Of a stretch of DNA of 64,000 nucleotides, positions 33,150-42,931 are shown piece after piece. A model generated the notes under the pieces. It did not search any database. It worked only from the letters and a program-made list of their open reading frames with translations, and had not been told where the DNA came from. Position 1 is the stretch's first letter. Each line of letters begins with the position of its first letter. Position numbers and translations under genes: made by a program. Source of the DNA: Halalkalibacter oceani (lineage in GTDB: Bacteria; Bacillota; Bacilli; Bacillales; Bacillaceae_D); the NCBI RefSeq assembly GCF_023715705.1, contig NZ_JAMBOS010000001.1, positions 124,001 through 188,000 of the forward strand. Reading direction: 5' to 3'.

Positions 33150-34379
33150 ATGAGCGGGTGGAAGCGAAATTTATATATTTTAATGATCTGTCAATTTCTT
33201 GTGATGAGTGCAATGACGATGATTATGCCTTTTCTTCCTCTCTATTTGCAGGAGCTCGGTGTAAGCGACCCCGGGGCCATCGGGCTATGGGCCGGCGTTA
33301 TTTTCGGAGCGAACTTCTTGACGGCATTTTTATTTTCCCCATTTTGGGGACGCTTAGCTGATCGATACGGACGGAAAATGATGATTTTGCGATCCGGCTT
33401 CGGCATGGCTTTGATTATCAGCTTAACAGGCTTTGCGACAGGGCCGGTATCTCTTCTTCTTCTGCGACTTGCGAATGGCGTGATTGCCGGATTTATTCCT
33501 GCTTCAATCGGCCTTGTCGCGACGAATACGCCGAAGGAGAAGGCGGGACATGCGCTCGGATTTCTGCAGGCGGGAACAGTTGCCGGCGCGATATGTGGCC
33601 CGTTGATCGGCGGGGTCCTGGCGCAGGCTTTCGGTTTCCGGATGATTTTCTTTGTAACGGGAGCGGGACTGCTGCTGGCAACGCTAGTCGTGCTTTTTTT
33701 CGTGAGGGAATCCTTTACCCCGGCAGAGGTCAAAGAGAAGACGAATACATGGCAGGAATGGAAGCAGATTACCGGGCATCGGCCCGTCCTTGCGATTTAT
33801 TTCGTGATCTTTTTTATTCAGCTGGCGATTATGGGCGTTAACCCACTGCTTTCGATCTTTGTCGAAGAGCTGACCTCTCCGGAACAGGCTGCTCTCTTTG
33901 CCGGCTTGGCCGTTTCCGTGCTTGGCTTTGGCAATATGCTCGGATCCTCACAGCTTGGCAGGCTCGGTGACAAGGTCGGTGCGCATCAAGTGTTGATTTA
34001 TGCTCTGCTTGGTGCCGCTTGCTTTTCGATTCCGCTGGCGTTCGTGACGGAAATTTGGCAGCTGATCTGCTTACGTTTTTTTGTAGGACTTTGTTTAGGT
34101 GGGCTTTTGCCTTGTGCCAATACGCTCATCCGACTTCACGCCCCGGGCGGAATGGAGAGCCGGACATACGGCTTTTCAAACAGCGCGATGTATTTAGGGA
34201 ATATGCTTGGCCCGGTACTTGGCGGTTCAATTGTCGCCACGGCGGGAGTGCGCGGTCTGTTTTTGATTTCGGCATTGCTGCTGCTTGGCAATGTGCTGCT
34301 CGTCAAAAAGAAAGTGATTCCACCCGCCAGCCGGCGCTTTCGTGCGGAACAACAACGGAATCAAAAAGCATTGTCATAA
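33150..34379 (+). CDS. MFS drug-efflux-type transporter
   Basis: A 409-residue major facilitator with 12 predicted helices. The loop 2-3 signature GRLADRYGRKMMILRSG and the helix 5 motif C-like segment FLQAGTVAGAICGPLIGGVLAQ mark the drug:H+ antiporter 12-helix group; a second half motif GRLGDKVGAHQV follows. The substrate is unknown. ATG 33150 follows AAGGAAGTG. A perfect palindrome just upstream suggests single-gene repressor control. It separates ylbG from the csfG-rsmD segment and is absent from the B. subtilis order. Confidence 0.85.
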   Translation: MSGWKRNLYILMICQFLVMSAMTMIMPFLPLYLQELGVSDPGAIGLWAGVIFGANFLTAFLFSPFWGRLADRYGRKMMILRSGFGMALIISLTGFATGPVSLLLLRLANGVIAGFIPASIGLVATNTPKEKAGHALGFLQAGTVAGAICGPLIGGVLAQAFGFRMIFFVTGAGLLLATLVVLFFVRESFTPAEVKEKTNTWQEWKQITGHRPVLAIYFVIFFIQLAIMGVNPLLSIFVEELTSPEQAALFAGLAVSVLGFGNMLGSSQLGRLGDKVGAHQVLIYALLGAACFSIPLAFVTEIWQLICLRFFVGLCLGGLLPCANTLIRLHAPGGMESRTYGFSNSAMYLGNMLGPVLGGSIVATAGVRGLFLISALLLLGNVLLVKKKVIPPASRRFRAEQQRNQKALS

Positions 34380-34531
34380 AAACATATTAGTAGCAGAGAA
34401 GGAAGGTCGTGGAAAGTCTATTTCAGGAGCGGTGGCTCTCCCCTCATGTAGGTAAATACGTGATGTCCTCTTCGTAAAACTTGAAAAGAGAGAAAAAGAT
34501 GGCAGCGGCTCCATTCTGCGCACACTGCTTC

Positions 34532-34582
34532 GAGCTTGAAACAAAAGGAAATAGTTCCCCTTTTGTTTCAAGCTCCTTTTTT
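34532..34582 (+). terminator. Terminator of the MFS gene
   Basis: GAGCTTGAAACAAAAGGAA pairs with TTCCCCTTTTGTTTCAAGCTC, followed by seven T. The inverted tag TGCGCAGAATGGAGCCGCTG lies just before it (34499-34522). Confidence 0.85.
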
Positions 34583-34609
34583 GTAGGAGGAAAGAAAAGA
34601 CCCTCCTTG

Positions 34610-34999
34610 CTACTGAAGGGGCGGGATAAAACGGTTGAGGCGAAGAACGCCGATTACATATTGAAAATAAAGCTCAAGCTCGTTAAAGTCCGCGGAAGGC
34701 TTAACTTCAAGGCGATGAATCGGGGCGTCAAGTTCACGGGAGAGCTGCTCGAACAGCTGATAGCGCTCTGTTTCTTTTTCTTCCGGCGGATAAACGCCTT
34801 CCAGTGATAGATAGAGCGGCATCAGCTTCCCTGGTTCCGCGGGTTGTAAGATGACGACCAGCGAAGACTTTTTCCGTCCGGATATGACCGTATCGAGCTG
34901 AACGAGACGCTCAAGCCGGTGCCGGTTCGTGCGGGCGATTTCAAACAGTTCATATAAGTCCGTATAGCCTTCTCCTAATAAAATAAAGCGTTGAATCAT
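34610..34999 (-). CDS. DUF7147-like protein, 129 aa
   Basis: A small cytosolic protein starting MIQRFILLGEGYTDLYELFE, with TSLVV-like strand SLVVILQPAEPGKLMPLYLS and a C-terminal helix. I recall Bacillus relatives under DUF7147, sometimes mislabelled methylthioribose kinase; nothing supports kinase activity. The start is ATG 34999, 7 nt after AGTAGG; ATG 35005 is too close to that site. It lies downstream of the csfG-like RNA on the same strand. Confidence 0.65.
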   Translation of the reverse strand: MIQRFILLGEGYTDLYELFEIARTNRHRLERLVQLDTVISGRKKSSLVVILQPAEPGKLMPLYLSLEGVYPPEEKETERYQLFEQLSRELDAPIHRLEVKPSADFNELELYFQYVIGVLRLNRFIPPLQ

Positions 35000-35068
35000 G
35001 CTCATGCCTACTTTCTGTCAATTTCGATTCTAGCTGAAAATGTAGCAGATTTTGCCGGTTTTGTCGAG

Positions 35069-35100
35069 AAAAAAAACCTCACAAGGATGTCCTTGTGAGG
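35069..35100 (-). terminator. Terminator of the csfG-like RNA
   Basis: CCTCACAAGG, tetraloop, CCTTGTGAGG, followed on the minus strand by eight U. No protein-coding gene precedes it on that strand. Confidence 0.85.
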
Positions 35101-35218
35101 TGCCTATATGCATATATTCATATGCTTGTAGGCTATGGGAGAGGAGAAACCGGAGGAAGAACTTATGGGGAAACGTAAGCCTTCTCCGCGGTTGTCGTAA
35201 CACTAACAAGAGTGCTAC
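35069..35218 (-). ncRNA. csfG: CsfG-like sporulation RNA
   Basis: On the minus strand a sigma-G-type promoter (35225-35254) and a strong terminator (35069-35100) bound a transcript of about 150 nt with no plausible ORF. It has a 5' hairpin-forming part, a single-stranded pyrimidine run with CCTCC and CTCCTCTCC (anti-Shine-Dalgarno-like), a hairpin GCCTA/TAGGC with inner GCATAT/ATATGC, and the terminator. In B. subtilis the forespore RNA CsfG (sigma-F and sigma-G) lies between ylbG and ylbH (rsmD); this locus lies between ylbG and rsmD too. The identity is inferred from position, promoter and structure. Confidence 0.65.
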
Positions 35219-35224
35219 TACTGT

Positions 35225-35254
35225 CAGTATGGACGAATTGCGCCCGCTTCATAC
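35225..35254 (-). promoter_or_regulatory. Sigma-G-type promoter of the csfG-like RNA
   Basis: GTATG (-35, complement of 35250-35254), 18-bp spacer, CATACTG (-10, complement of 35225-35231). It fits the sigma-G consensus GHATR-N18-CATNHTA except at the last base. Confidence 0.65.
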
Positions 35255-35347
35255 ATAAAAAACGAATGAAGTGCAGAAGAGGATAACGACTCTTTTTTAT
35301 GGTAGGATGAAAGAGGTAATTTCGGAAAAGAAGCAGGTGAAGATGGC

Positions 35348-36398
<1,051 letters not shown>

Positions 36399-36417
36399 TA
36401 AATATGGCAGCGGCATC

Positions 36418-36470
36418 GAGCTTGAGACAAAAGGACCATAGACCCCCTTTTGGCTCAGGCTCTTCCTTTT
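36418..36470. terminator. Terminator between coaD and ylbJ
   Basis: GAGCTTGAGACAAAAGG pairs with CCTTTTGGCTCAGGCTC, then T-rich DNA. The inverted tag ATGGCAGCGGCATCGAG (36403-36420) leads into it. It serves both convergent genes. Confidence 0.8.
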
Positions 36471-37692
36471 ATTCACTTTTTAATGAGCGCGACGCCGTTA
36501 ATAAAATGAAAGTGACGAGCATCAAAAGGGTAAAAAGCGAACCATATTGGCTGAATGGCTGCCAAACCGTTTGAATCCACTGGTCGGAAGAAGCGTCGAG
36601 AAAAACGGGCAGACTCGGCCAGGCATCGGAGCCGGCCTGCTGATTGACATATACCGGCTTCCACAGGAGAAAGACGAGAACTGCAGCGAAAAAGCCGTGA
36701 AAGATGCGGGCGATAAAAAACGGTTTAAAGCGAATGTCGGTTTCCGCTAAAATACTGGCGACCTGGGCCTGGATCGAAAAGCCGCTGAATGCAAGAAAAA
36801 AGCTTGTGACGATGATTTGCGGTAGCAGATCAACATTTGTCACTTGACTGACCATTTGCGCTCCTAATGTAATTTCAAACAAGCCGGAGATGAGCGGAAT
36901 GCTCAAATCGTTTGGTAATTGAAAAAAAGCGAGTATAATAGAACAAAACGAAGCAAGTACGGCTTGGATTCCGACGAGGCTTAAAATTTTGTTCAATACG
37001 GAAAACAAAATAATAAACCCTCCGATCATTAAAAGCGTCCGGACAGAAGAATGAACAGCATCACCAAGCAGCTTGCCGATCGGCCGGCCATCGCGGATGC
37101 GTTCCTCGTGCATCAGCTTTAGCGCATGGGACAGACCGCGGAAGGGAGGACGCTCACCAGACTGCTTGGCCTCTTCATCGCGTCCGTGGAACCGCATTAA
37201 CAGCCCGACACAAATGTTGCCAATGTAATGCGCGAGGGCAAGGATGATGCCTAATGAGGCGTTGTGGAAAAAGCCGACGGCGATCGCCCCGAAAATAAAT
37301 AATGGATTGGATGAGTTGGTGAAGCAGACGAGCCGCTCCGCTTCAATTTTGGTCACTTTTTTTTCCTGACGCAGCCGGGCGGTTATTTTGGCTCCGGCCG
37401 GATTTCCTGAGGCAAGCCCCATCGCCCAGACAAAGCCACCGACGCCGGGAACACGGAAAAAAGGCCGCATCAGCGGTTCTAGCAGGGAACCGATGAAGGT
37501 GACGACGCCAAAGCCGATTAGCAGCTCTGAAACAATAAAAAAGGGCAGCAAAGATGGAAAAACGACATCCCACCACATCTCCATACCACGAATCGAAGCA
37601 TCGAGCGATTCCTTTGGATAGAGCATTAACGAAGCTGCTAATATCATGCTCGCCATGGCAAGCAAAAAGGTTTTGGTGATGGATAAGGACAT
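36469..37692 (-). CDS. ylbJ: Sporulation integral membrane protein YlbJ
   Basis: A 407-residue polytopic protein (B. subtilis YlbJ has 408) with about ten helices and two nucleoside-recognition (gate) domain motifs, around FPSLLPFFIVSELLIGFG and GFIILFSVLNKIL. In B. subtilis it is sigma-E dependent and required for spore formation, and family members have been proposed to transport nucleoside-like substrates. ATG 37692 follows GGAGG at 10 nt, with TTG 37695 as an alternative; the longer frame is leader. Confidence 0.92.
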   Translation of the reverse strand: MSLSITKTFLLAMASMILAASLMLYPKESLDASIRGMEMWWDVVFPSLLPFFIVSELLIGFGVVTFIGSLLEPLMRPFFRVPGVGGFVWAMGLASGNPAGAKITARLRQEKKVTKIEAERLVCFTNSSNPLFIFGAIAVGFFHNASLGIILALAHYIGNICVGLLMRFHGRDEEAKQSGERPPFRGLSHALKLMHEERIRDGRPIGKLLGDAVHSSVRTLLMIGGFIILFSVLNKILSLVGIQAVLASFCSIILAFFQLPNDLSIPLISGLFEITLGAQMVSQVTNVDLLPQIIVTSFFLAFSGFSIQAQVASILAETDIRFKPFFIARIFHGFFAAVLVFLLWKPVYVNQQAGSDAWPSLPVFLDASSDQWIQTVWQPFSQYGSLFTLLMLVTFILLTASRSLKSE

Positions 37693-37833
37693 CAATATAT
37701 GGCCTCCTTCATGTACATAAGCATACGTGAGACATGAATAAGAAAACATGTCCGTTCATTTAACTATACGTATACAAGCCCATAATAGACCATATCATTG
37801 AAAATAAGTTCTGATTAAAGTGGGGAGATGGCG

Positions 37834-38628
37834 GTGAAACAGATGCGTCCTAAAATCGGTCTCGCTTTAGGGTCAGGCGGAGCACGCGGCTATGCTCATA
37901 TCGGTGTCCTGAAGGCGCTTCGAAATGAAAACATCCCGATTGATATGATAGCGGGGAGCAGTATGGGGGCGTTGGTCGGCAGCTTATATGGGGCTGGTCA
38001 ATCGGTGGCCCATTTGGAAAGGTTCGCAACCTTATTTCGACGGAAATACTATCTTGATTTAACGGTGCCGAAGCTCGGTTTCGTGATGGGGGTAAAGGTC
38101 AAAGAGCTGATCAGACTTCTGGCCAAGCACAAACATGTCGAGGAGCTTGAACCGCCCGTGGCGATCGTCGCGACAGATATTAAAAAAGGCGAGCGCGTCG
38201 TCATCCGTTCAGGCGACGTCGCCACGGCGGTGAGGGCGAGCATTGCGATTCCGGGTATTTTCGTCCCGGAAGAATGGAACGGCAGGATGCTCGTCGATGG
38301 CGGGGTGATTGACCGCGTTCCGGTATCTGTTGTAAAAGAAATGGGAGCAGATATTACGATCGCCGTTGATGTATCCTATTTCCGCACGGACCCGGAGCTC
38401 GCGACCATCTATGATGTGATGATGCAGAGCATGGATATTATGGCGCGTGAAATGGTCCGTTCGCAGGAGATGAACAGCTCCGTGATGATCAGGCCGATCA
38501 TCAAGCATTCAAGCTCGCTTGATTTTTCCGGGGTTGAACAGCTGATTGCCTGTGGAGAAGCAGCAACAAAAGAAAAGATGGCCGCAATCAAACAATGTAT
38601 TCGCGAGTGGGAGGAAAGGCATCAATGA
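37834..38628 (+). CDS. ylbK: Patatin-like phospholipase family protein YlbK
   Basis: A 264-residue patatin/RssA-type serine hydrolase. The oxyanion loop GSGGARGYAHIG, nucleophile elbow GSSMG and catalytic DGG (in LVDGGVIDRVP) are all present. Members hydrolyse acyl lipids; the substrate is unknown. GTG 37834 follows GGGGAG at 6 nt, while ATG 37828 is too close to it. Its stop overlaps the ylbL start as ATGA, so the two are translationally coupled. Confidence 0.9.
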   Translation: MKQMRPKIGLALGSGGARGYAHIGVLKALRNENIPIDMIAGSSMGALVGSLYGAGQSVAHLERFATLFRRKYYLDLTVPKLGFVMGVKVKELIRLLAKHKHVEELEPPVAIVATDIKKGERVVIRSGDVATAVRASIAIPGIFVPEEWNGRMLVDGGVIDRVPVSVVKEMGADITIAVDVSYFRTDPELATIYDVMMQSMDIMAREMVRSQEMNSSVMIRPIIKHSSSLDFSGVEQLIACGEAATKEKMAAIKQCIREWEERHQ

Positions 38629-39668
38629 CACAATCAAAACCGTTACTTAAGAAAAGATGGATTTTTTTACTGGCTGCTTTGCTTTTTATCCATTTCTTTC
38701 AGCTTCCGTATTATTATTCGCAGCCAGGCGGCGCACTGGCCCTCGATCAGGTGATCGAAGTGGAGGATGGCTATAGGGAGGACGGCTCCTTTATGCTGAC
38801 AACGGTGCAAATGGGAAAAGCCAATTTATTTTTCTATGTTTGGGCCCGTTTCAGTCCGTATCGAATGTTGTACCCGGAAGAGCAGCTCCGCTTTGAAGGG
38901 GAAACGGATGAACAGTATGAGCATCGGCAATTAATGGCGATGACGAATTCACAGGAAACGGCGAAAATCGTCGCCTATGAGCATGCCGAAAAAGACATTG
39001 ACTATGTACATAAAGGAGTACTGGTGACCACGTTAATTGAAGGAATGCCGGCAGACGGCGTACTCCGGCGGGGCGATCATATTGTCGAAGTCGACGGAAC
39101 ACCGGTGCAAACAGCCGAGCAGCTGATTGAACTGCTCAATGGGAAAACAGCTGAGGATCAGGTCCGGCTGTCCGTGAAGCGTGAGGGACGTGTTGAGGTG
39201 GTTGAACTCGGCTTCGCGCCATTTCCAGAGGAATTCGGGCTGACCGCAGAGCGGGTCGGGATCGGCATTTCCGAGCCTATAACCGATCGTGAACTGACGT
39301 TTACCCCTGATGTTCATATTGATACGAGCCAGATCGGCGGTCCATCGGCCGGATTGATGTTTGCGCTTGAAATTTACAATCAGTTGCATGAAGAAGACTT
39401 GACAAAAGGGTATGCGATCGCCGGAACGGGGACGATTAATGAAGAAGGGCAGGTTGGCCGGATTGGCGGTGCCGCTCAAAAGGTTGTCGCAGCTGATAAG
39501 GAAGGGGCGGAGTATTTCCTAGCCCCTAACGAAAACGGCGCGCCTGACTCCAATTATCAGGAAGCATTGGCGGCCGCTGCCGATATCGGCACCGAGATGA
39601 AAATTATCCCGATTGATACATTTGATGAGGCGCTATCCTTTTTGGAAAATTTGCCGGCACGTTCCTAG
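38625..39668 (+). CDS. ylbL: YlbL, membrane-anchored PDZ-Lon (S16) protease
   Basis: A 347-residue protein with an N-terminal transmembrane anchor (residues 11-29), a PDZ domain (about 130-210; VTTLIEGMPADGVLRRGD) and a Lon-type catalytic domain with Ser in GGPSAGLMFALE and Lys in GRIGGAAQKVV. The SepM/YlbL family acts outside the membrane; B. subtilis YlbL degrades the cell division inhibitor YneA. GGGAGG precedes ATG 38625. Its 3' end overlaps ylbM by 4 nt. Confidence 0.93.
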   Translation: MTQSKPLLKKRWIFLLAALLFIHFFQLPYYYSQPGGALALDQVIEVEDGYREDGSFMLTTVQMGKANLFFYVWARFSPYRMLYPEEQLRFEGETDEQYEHRQLMAMTNSQETAKIVAYEHAEKDIDYVHKGVLVTTLIEGMPADGVLRRGDHIVEVDGTPVQTAEQLIELLNGKTAEDQVRLSVKREGRVEVVELGFAPFPEEFGLTAERVGIGISEPITDRELTFTPDVHIDTSQIGGPSAGLMFALEIYNQLHEEDLTKGYAIAGTGTINEEGQVGRIGGAAQKVVAADKEGAEYFLAPNENGAPDSNYQEALAAAADIGTEMKIIPIDTFDEALSFLENLPARS

Positions 39669-40885
39669 TGAAGGCGGATTGGCGAGCGTTTAAACTCCTG
39701 CTGAATCTGTTCGGCTTTGATCCGGTTCGGCAGGGCAGATAAATAAATGGCAGTGGCACGCTCCTCCAGCCGGGACATCACCGCTTCTCCTTTTGGAAAG
39801 CGGGTGACGAGCGGGAGCTGCCGCTGTTTTTTCGTATCGTTTAAATAACGCCGACCGGCAGCAGTCATCCCGAGTAGACGAATATACGGCAGCGGCGTGG
39901 CCAGTCCCGCTTTCATCTCCTCCTTCGTCGTATTGGTTAGAAGATGGGTTGCCAGCCGTTGCAGGCGGGTCCATGTGTAACGCTTTGTTTTCATTTTTGT
40001 CATCCAGTCCTCAAAGGAAACGGCCGTCATCATCATTTCCTTCACCCGGTATTCCAGACCCTCCTCACATTCATAGCTAGCACGAAGGCTCTCAATCGGA
40101 CTTGCCATCACTTTATAATGAAGGAGCGGGAAATAATGCTCCCATGTATGTAAGAGCGTGTAGGTTCTTTGATAGTCGCTCAGCAGCCGGAAAGTCGCCT
40201 CCGGCATCACATGCTTGCTTTGCGACAGGCCATTCTCCTTGTCCGCACACAATGCCTGACGGATGCTTGTCGCGCTCGCAATCGCGCTTTGTGGCAGTGT
40301 TTGCTCGTGGTAGTGGGCCTGCTTACGCGGCGTTGTCGAAGCCTGAATCGCGTAATTCCCTTCGCGGATCGCTTTCACATAATGATAGCCTAAAATATTG
40401 TTCGGCTCCTGAAGGCTGAGTGTAGCAGGATCAAGCTCCAACTGTTTAAATGCTTCGGCTGTCGCCCGCGGGTAGCTTAGCCCCTCTTTCATCCTCGCTT
40501 TCACAAGCCGGTTAAATGCCTCCTCATACTGCTCCATCGTCTCGACCAATGAATAAAACCGGTCGATTTCCCCACTTTCACTGCCGAAGTTGAGAAAGTC
40601 GACACCCATCTCCGCGAGAATGGTCACCGCTCCTTTTGCAAATAATTCGGCTTTTTGGGTAGAGTATAGATACGGAAGTTCGACGACGATGTCGACGCCA
40701 TTGGCCAGCGCCATTTCCGTTCTGTACCATTTGGAGCAGAGAGCGGGCTCTCCCCTCTGCAAAAAAGAGCCGCTCATCACAGCGATGACAAGGTCAGCTC
40801 CTGTCTGATTTTTTGCTTCTGTCACATGATAGAGATGGCCATTATGGAAAGGATTATATTCGACGACAATACCAACTGCTTTCAT
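39665..40885 (-). CDS. tmcAL: tRNA(Met) cytidine acetate ligase TmcAL (YlbM)
   Basis: A 406-residue nucleotidyltransferase-fold enzyme starting VGIVVEYNPFHNGHLYH, with the HxGH motif, FGSESGEID and the KMSKS-like segment further on. TmcAL makes N4-acetylcytidine at the wobble position of elongator tRNA-Met from acetate and ATP. Length matches B. subtilis YlbM. GGAAGTG precedes the start. It is on the opposite strand from ylbL and ylbN, as in B. subtilis. Confidence 0.93.
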   Translation of the reverse strand: MKAVGIVVEYNPFHNGHLYHVTEAKNQTGADLVIAVMSGSFLQRGEPALCSKWYRTEMALANGVDIVVELPYLYSTQKAELFAKGAVTILAEMGVDFLNFGSESGEIDRFYSLVETMEQYEEAFNRLVKARMKEGLSYPRATAEAFKQLELDPATLSLQEPNNILGYHYVKAIREGNYAIQASTTPRKQAHYHEQTLPQSAIASATSIRQALCADKENGLSQSKHVMPEATFRLLSDYQRTYTLLHTWEHYFPLLHYKVMASPIESLRASYECEEGLEYRVKEMMMTAVSFEDWMTKMKTKRYTWTRLQRLATHLLTNTTKEEMKAGLATPLPYIRLLGMTAAGRRYLNDTKKQRQLPLVTRFPKGEAVMSRLEERATAIYLSALPNRIKAEQIQQEFKRSPIRLH

Positions 40886-41019
40886 TCCAACACTTCCTTT
40901 CGGGATCGCTCTTCCCGCTATTCTTTACACACATAGGAGGACATGCTACAATAAACCTCATGCTCGAAAGAGGATAAATGCTATGTTTATTATAGACAAA
41001 CCGCTGTAAAGAAAAAAGG

Positions 41020-41048
41020 TTGACAAAAAAAAGGCGGAGAGCTATACT
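41020..41048 (+). promoter_or_regulatory. Sigma-A promoter of ylbN-rpmF
   Basis: A consensus TTGACA at 41020-41025, exactly 17 bp, then TATACT at 41043-41048. It is the best sigma-A promoter in the window, fitting a ribosomal protein operon. Confidence 0.85.
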
Positions 41049-41077
41049 TAATTTTGTTGTCTTAGAGGTGATTGATC

Positions 41078-41593
41078 ATGAAATGGTCTCTTCAGCAGCT
41101 TCAGGCTGCTAAGCATAAGCCGTTTACATTTGAGGAAACCGTTGATCTGACGAGCTTAAAAGAACAAAATGCGGAAATTCGCGCTGTCTCTCCCATTGAC
41201 GTTCGTGGAGAGGTGACGTTTTCCCGTTCGCTTTGGACATTTAAGCTTCATTTATCAGGTGAATTAATTCTGCCTTGTGCAAGAACGTTGGCAGATGTCC
41301 GTTTTCCGATTGACTTGAACGTTTCTGAACGCTTTCATCCTTCGGCGGATGAGTGGATCGCGGATGAGGAAGATGATGATATTCACCCGATTGAAGGGGA
41401 ATCGATCGATCTGCTTCCTTACGTGAAGGAACGGATTTTGCTTGAAATTCCGATTCAGGTTTATGCCGATGATGAGGCGCAGCGTCAGGCACCACCATCA
41501 GGAACGGATTGGGAGCTTGTCACGGAAGAACAGCAGAAAAACCGGATTGATCCGCGGCTTGCTGATTTAGCGAAGTTTTTTGATAAGGAATAG
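41078..41593 (+). CDS. ylbN: YlbN (YceD/DUF177 family)
   Basis: A 171-residue acidic protein with the DUF177 pattern, including a strand-rich middle (RGEVTFSRSLWTFKLHLSGE), the cysteine-containing CARTLADV segment and an acidic stretch, ending in DPRLADLAKFFD. Family members are linked to 23S rRNA and large-subunit assembly and are almost always upstream of rpmF, as here. ATG 41078 follows AGAGGTG. Confidence 0.9.
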   Translation: MKWSLQQLQAAKHKPFTFEETVDLTSLKEQNAEIRAVSPIDVRGEVTFSRSLWTFKLHLSGELILPCARTLADVRFPIDLNVSERFHPSADEWIADEEDDDIHPIEGESIDLLPYVKERILLEIPIQVYADDEAQRQAPPSGTDWELVTEEQQKNRIDPRLADLAKFFDKE

Positions 41594-41687
41594 GAAAATC
41601 GAAGCTCCGGCATTGCTCGGCCTTCATTTCATAAAGCCAGTCATATGCTGGTATTGAAGAATTGAATTCTGTAAGGAGGTGGGAATG

Positions 41688-41861
41688 ATGGCAGTACCTT
41701 TTAGAAGAACGTCTAAAACTCGTAAGAATAAGCGTCGTACTCACTATAAGTTAGCAGTACCTGGCATGACGAAGTGTCCTGAGTGTGGAGAATTAAAGCT
41801 TGCGCACCGTGTTTGTAAAGAGTGTGGCTCTTACAAAGGCCAGGAAGTTATTAACAAATAA
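41688..41861 (+). CDS. rpmF: Ribosomal protein bL32
   Basis: The 57-residue protein begins [19 protein letters not shown] and has two cysteine pairs, CPEC and CKEC, forming the zinc-ribbon (C+) version of L32. AAGGAGG lies 8 nt before ATG 41688; an adjacent ATG at 41685 is in frame. It is cotranscribed with ylbN and followed by a strong terminator. Confidence 0.97.
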   Translation: MAVPFRRTSKTRKNKRRTHYKLAVPGMTKCPECGELKLAHRVCKECGSYKGQEVINK

Positions 41862-41883
41862 TTGATCATTGGATTCAATTAGA

Positions 41884-41931
41884 GAGGGGATCCAAAAGGT
41901 TAAGCGAAACCTTTTGGATCCCCTCTTTTTT
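41884..41931 (+). terminator. Terminator of ylbN-rpmF
   Basis: GAGGGGATCCAAAAGGT pairs perfectly with ACCTTTTGGATCCCCTC, followed by six T. Confidence 0.9.
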
Positions 41932-42091
41932 GTATGCCGATAAACAGCCCTCCTTATGAGAAAGTGAATACATTATCAACAATTGGTCATAATTCTAATA
42001 GAATGGCATAATTTTTTGTTGAAAGACTCAGACAGGATAAACTAACTCAGCTTGAGCGGGGAAATGCCTTTGGCGTTTTTCTTAATTGTAC

Positions 42092-42120
42092 GTCTTTCTA
42101 CTCTAGTAGATGCATACAGT
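42092..42120 (+). promoter_or_regulatory. Candidate sigma-E promoter of gerR
   Basis: CATACAGT at 42113-42120 matches the sigma-E -10 (CATACANT) fully; a partial -35, GTCTTTCT, lies 13 bp upstream. gerR is a sigma-E regulon member in B. subtilis. Confidence 0.6.
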
Positions 42121-42154
42121 ATAAGCAACGAAACTTTAGGGAGGGGCTAATTCT

Positions 42155-42763
42155 ATGACCACAATCCGACAAGATGCATGGACTGCAGATGAAGATTTAA
42201 TTTTAGCTGAAGTTGTTCTCAGACATATCAGGGAAGGAAGCACTCAGCTTGCCGCGTTTGAGGAAATTGCCGAGCGGCTCTCAAGGACAAGTGCGGCTTG
42301 CGGTTTCCGTTGGAACTCAACGATCCGGAAAAAATATGAATCGGCAATCGCGCTCGCAAAGAAGCAGCGCACGAAAAATAAGAAAGGAAAAGCGGTCCAG
42401 GAGAGCAAATGGCAGGAGGAAGCCAGTGAGGAGCTGACCGTTCAAAAGAGCCCAGCTGAGCAGACAGAACAAGAGGCGGAGCAAAAGCGGGAGAGCGAGG
42501 TCGTGACCGTCGGGACAAATGCTGCGCCGGCGCCGTTGACGATGGAGCAGGTGCTTGACTTTTTACACGATTATCATCAAAACCAGCAGCAGGCTGTAGC
42601 GAAAGATGTGGAAAGCCTGCAAAAAGAAAATGAAGCGCTAAAGCAGGAACTAGAAAAAGTAAAAGAAGATAAACGGATCATGGCTGAAGATTACCGCGCG
42701 TTGTTGTCGATCATGGATCGCGCCAGAAAAATGTCGGGCTATCAGCATGCCGCAGAATCGTAG
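42155..42763 (+). CDS. gerR: GerR (YlbO), RsfA-family sporulation regulator
   Basis: A 202-residue DNA-binding protein. Residues 5-62 are a Myb/SANT-like domain (RQDAWTADEDLILAEVVLRH and CGFRWNSTIRKKYE). The middle is a Glu/Lys-rich linker, and residues 150-180 form a coiled coil (ESLQKENEALKQELEKVKED). In B. subtilis GerR is made in the mother cell under sigma-E and represses part of that regulon. GGGAGGGG precedes the ATG. Its position between rpmF and ylbP is conserved. Confidence 0.88.
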   Translation: MTTIRQDAWTADEDLILAEVVLRHIREGSTQLAAFEEIAERLSRTSAACGFRWNSTIRKKYESAIALAKKQRTKNKKGKAVQESKWQEEASEELTVQKSPAEQTEQEAEQKRESEVVTVGTNAAPAPLTMEQVLDFLHDYHQNQQQAVAKDVESLQKENEALKQELEKVKEDKRIMAEDYRALLSIMDRARKMSGYQHAAES

Positions 42764-42797
42764 GGCAGTGATCTGTGCACAGAGCATAGAAACGTAG

Positions 42798-42840
42798 AGG
42801 GGCCGGGGAAAAGGTGATTTAACCTTTTTCCCCGGCCCCT
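42798..42840. terminator. Terminator between gerR and ylbP
   Basis: AGGGGCCGGGGAAAAGGT pairs with ACCTTTTTCCCCGGCCCCT. There is no clear U-run on the plus strand. Confidence 0.75.
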
Positions 42841-42931
42841 AAGCAACGGGATGAAGGCAAAGTAGAGCGATTGCTACTACATGCTAACCCGTTTTGTCAT
42901 CGTCTCTCTCTTTGCCGGCCGGCTGACTTCT

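Noticed and set aside
34481-34807. 108-residue plus-strand frame
   Set aside because: It overlaps a terminator and is the shadow of the minus-strand DUF7147-like gene.
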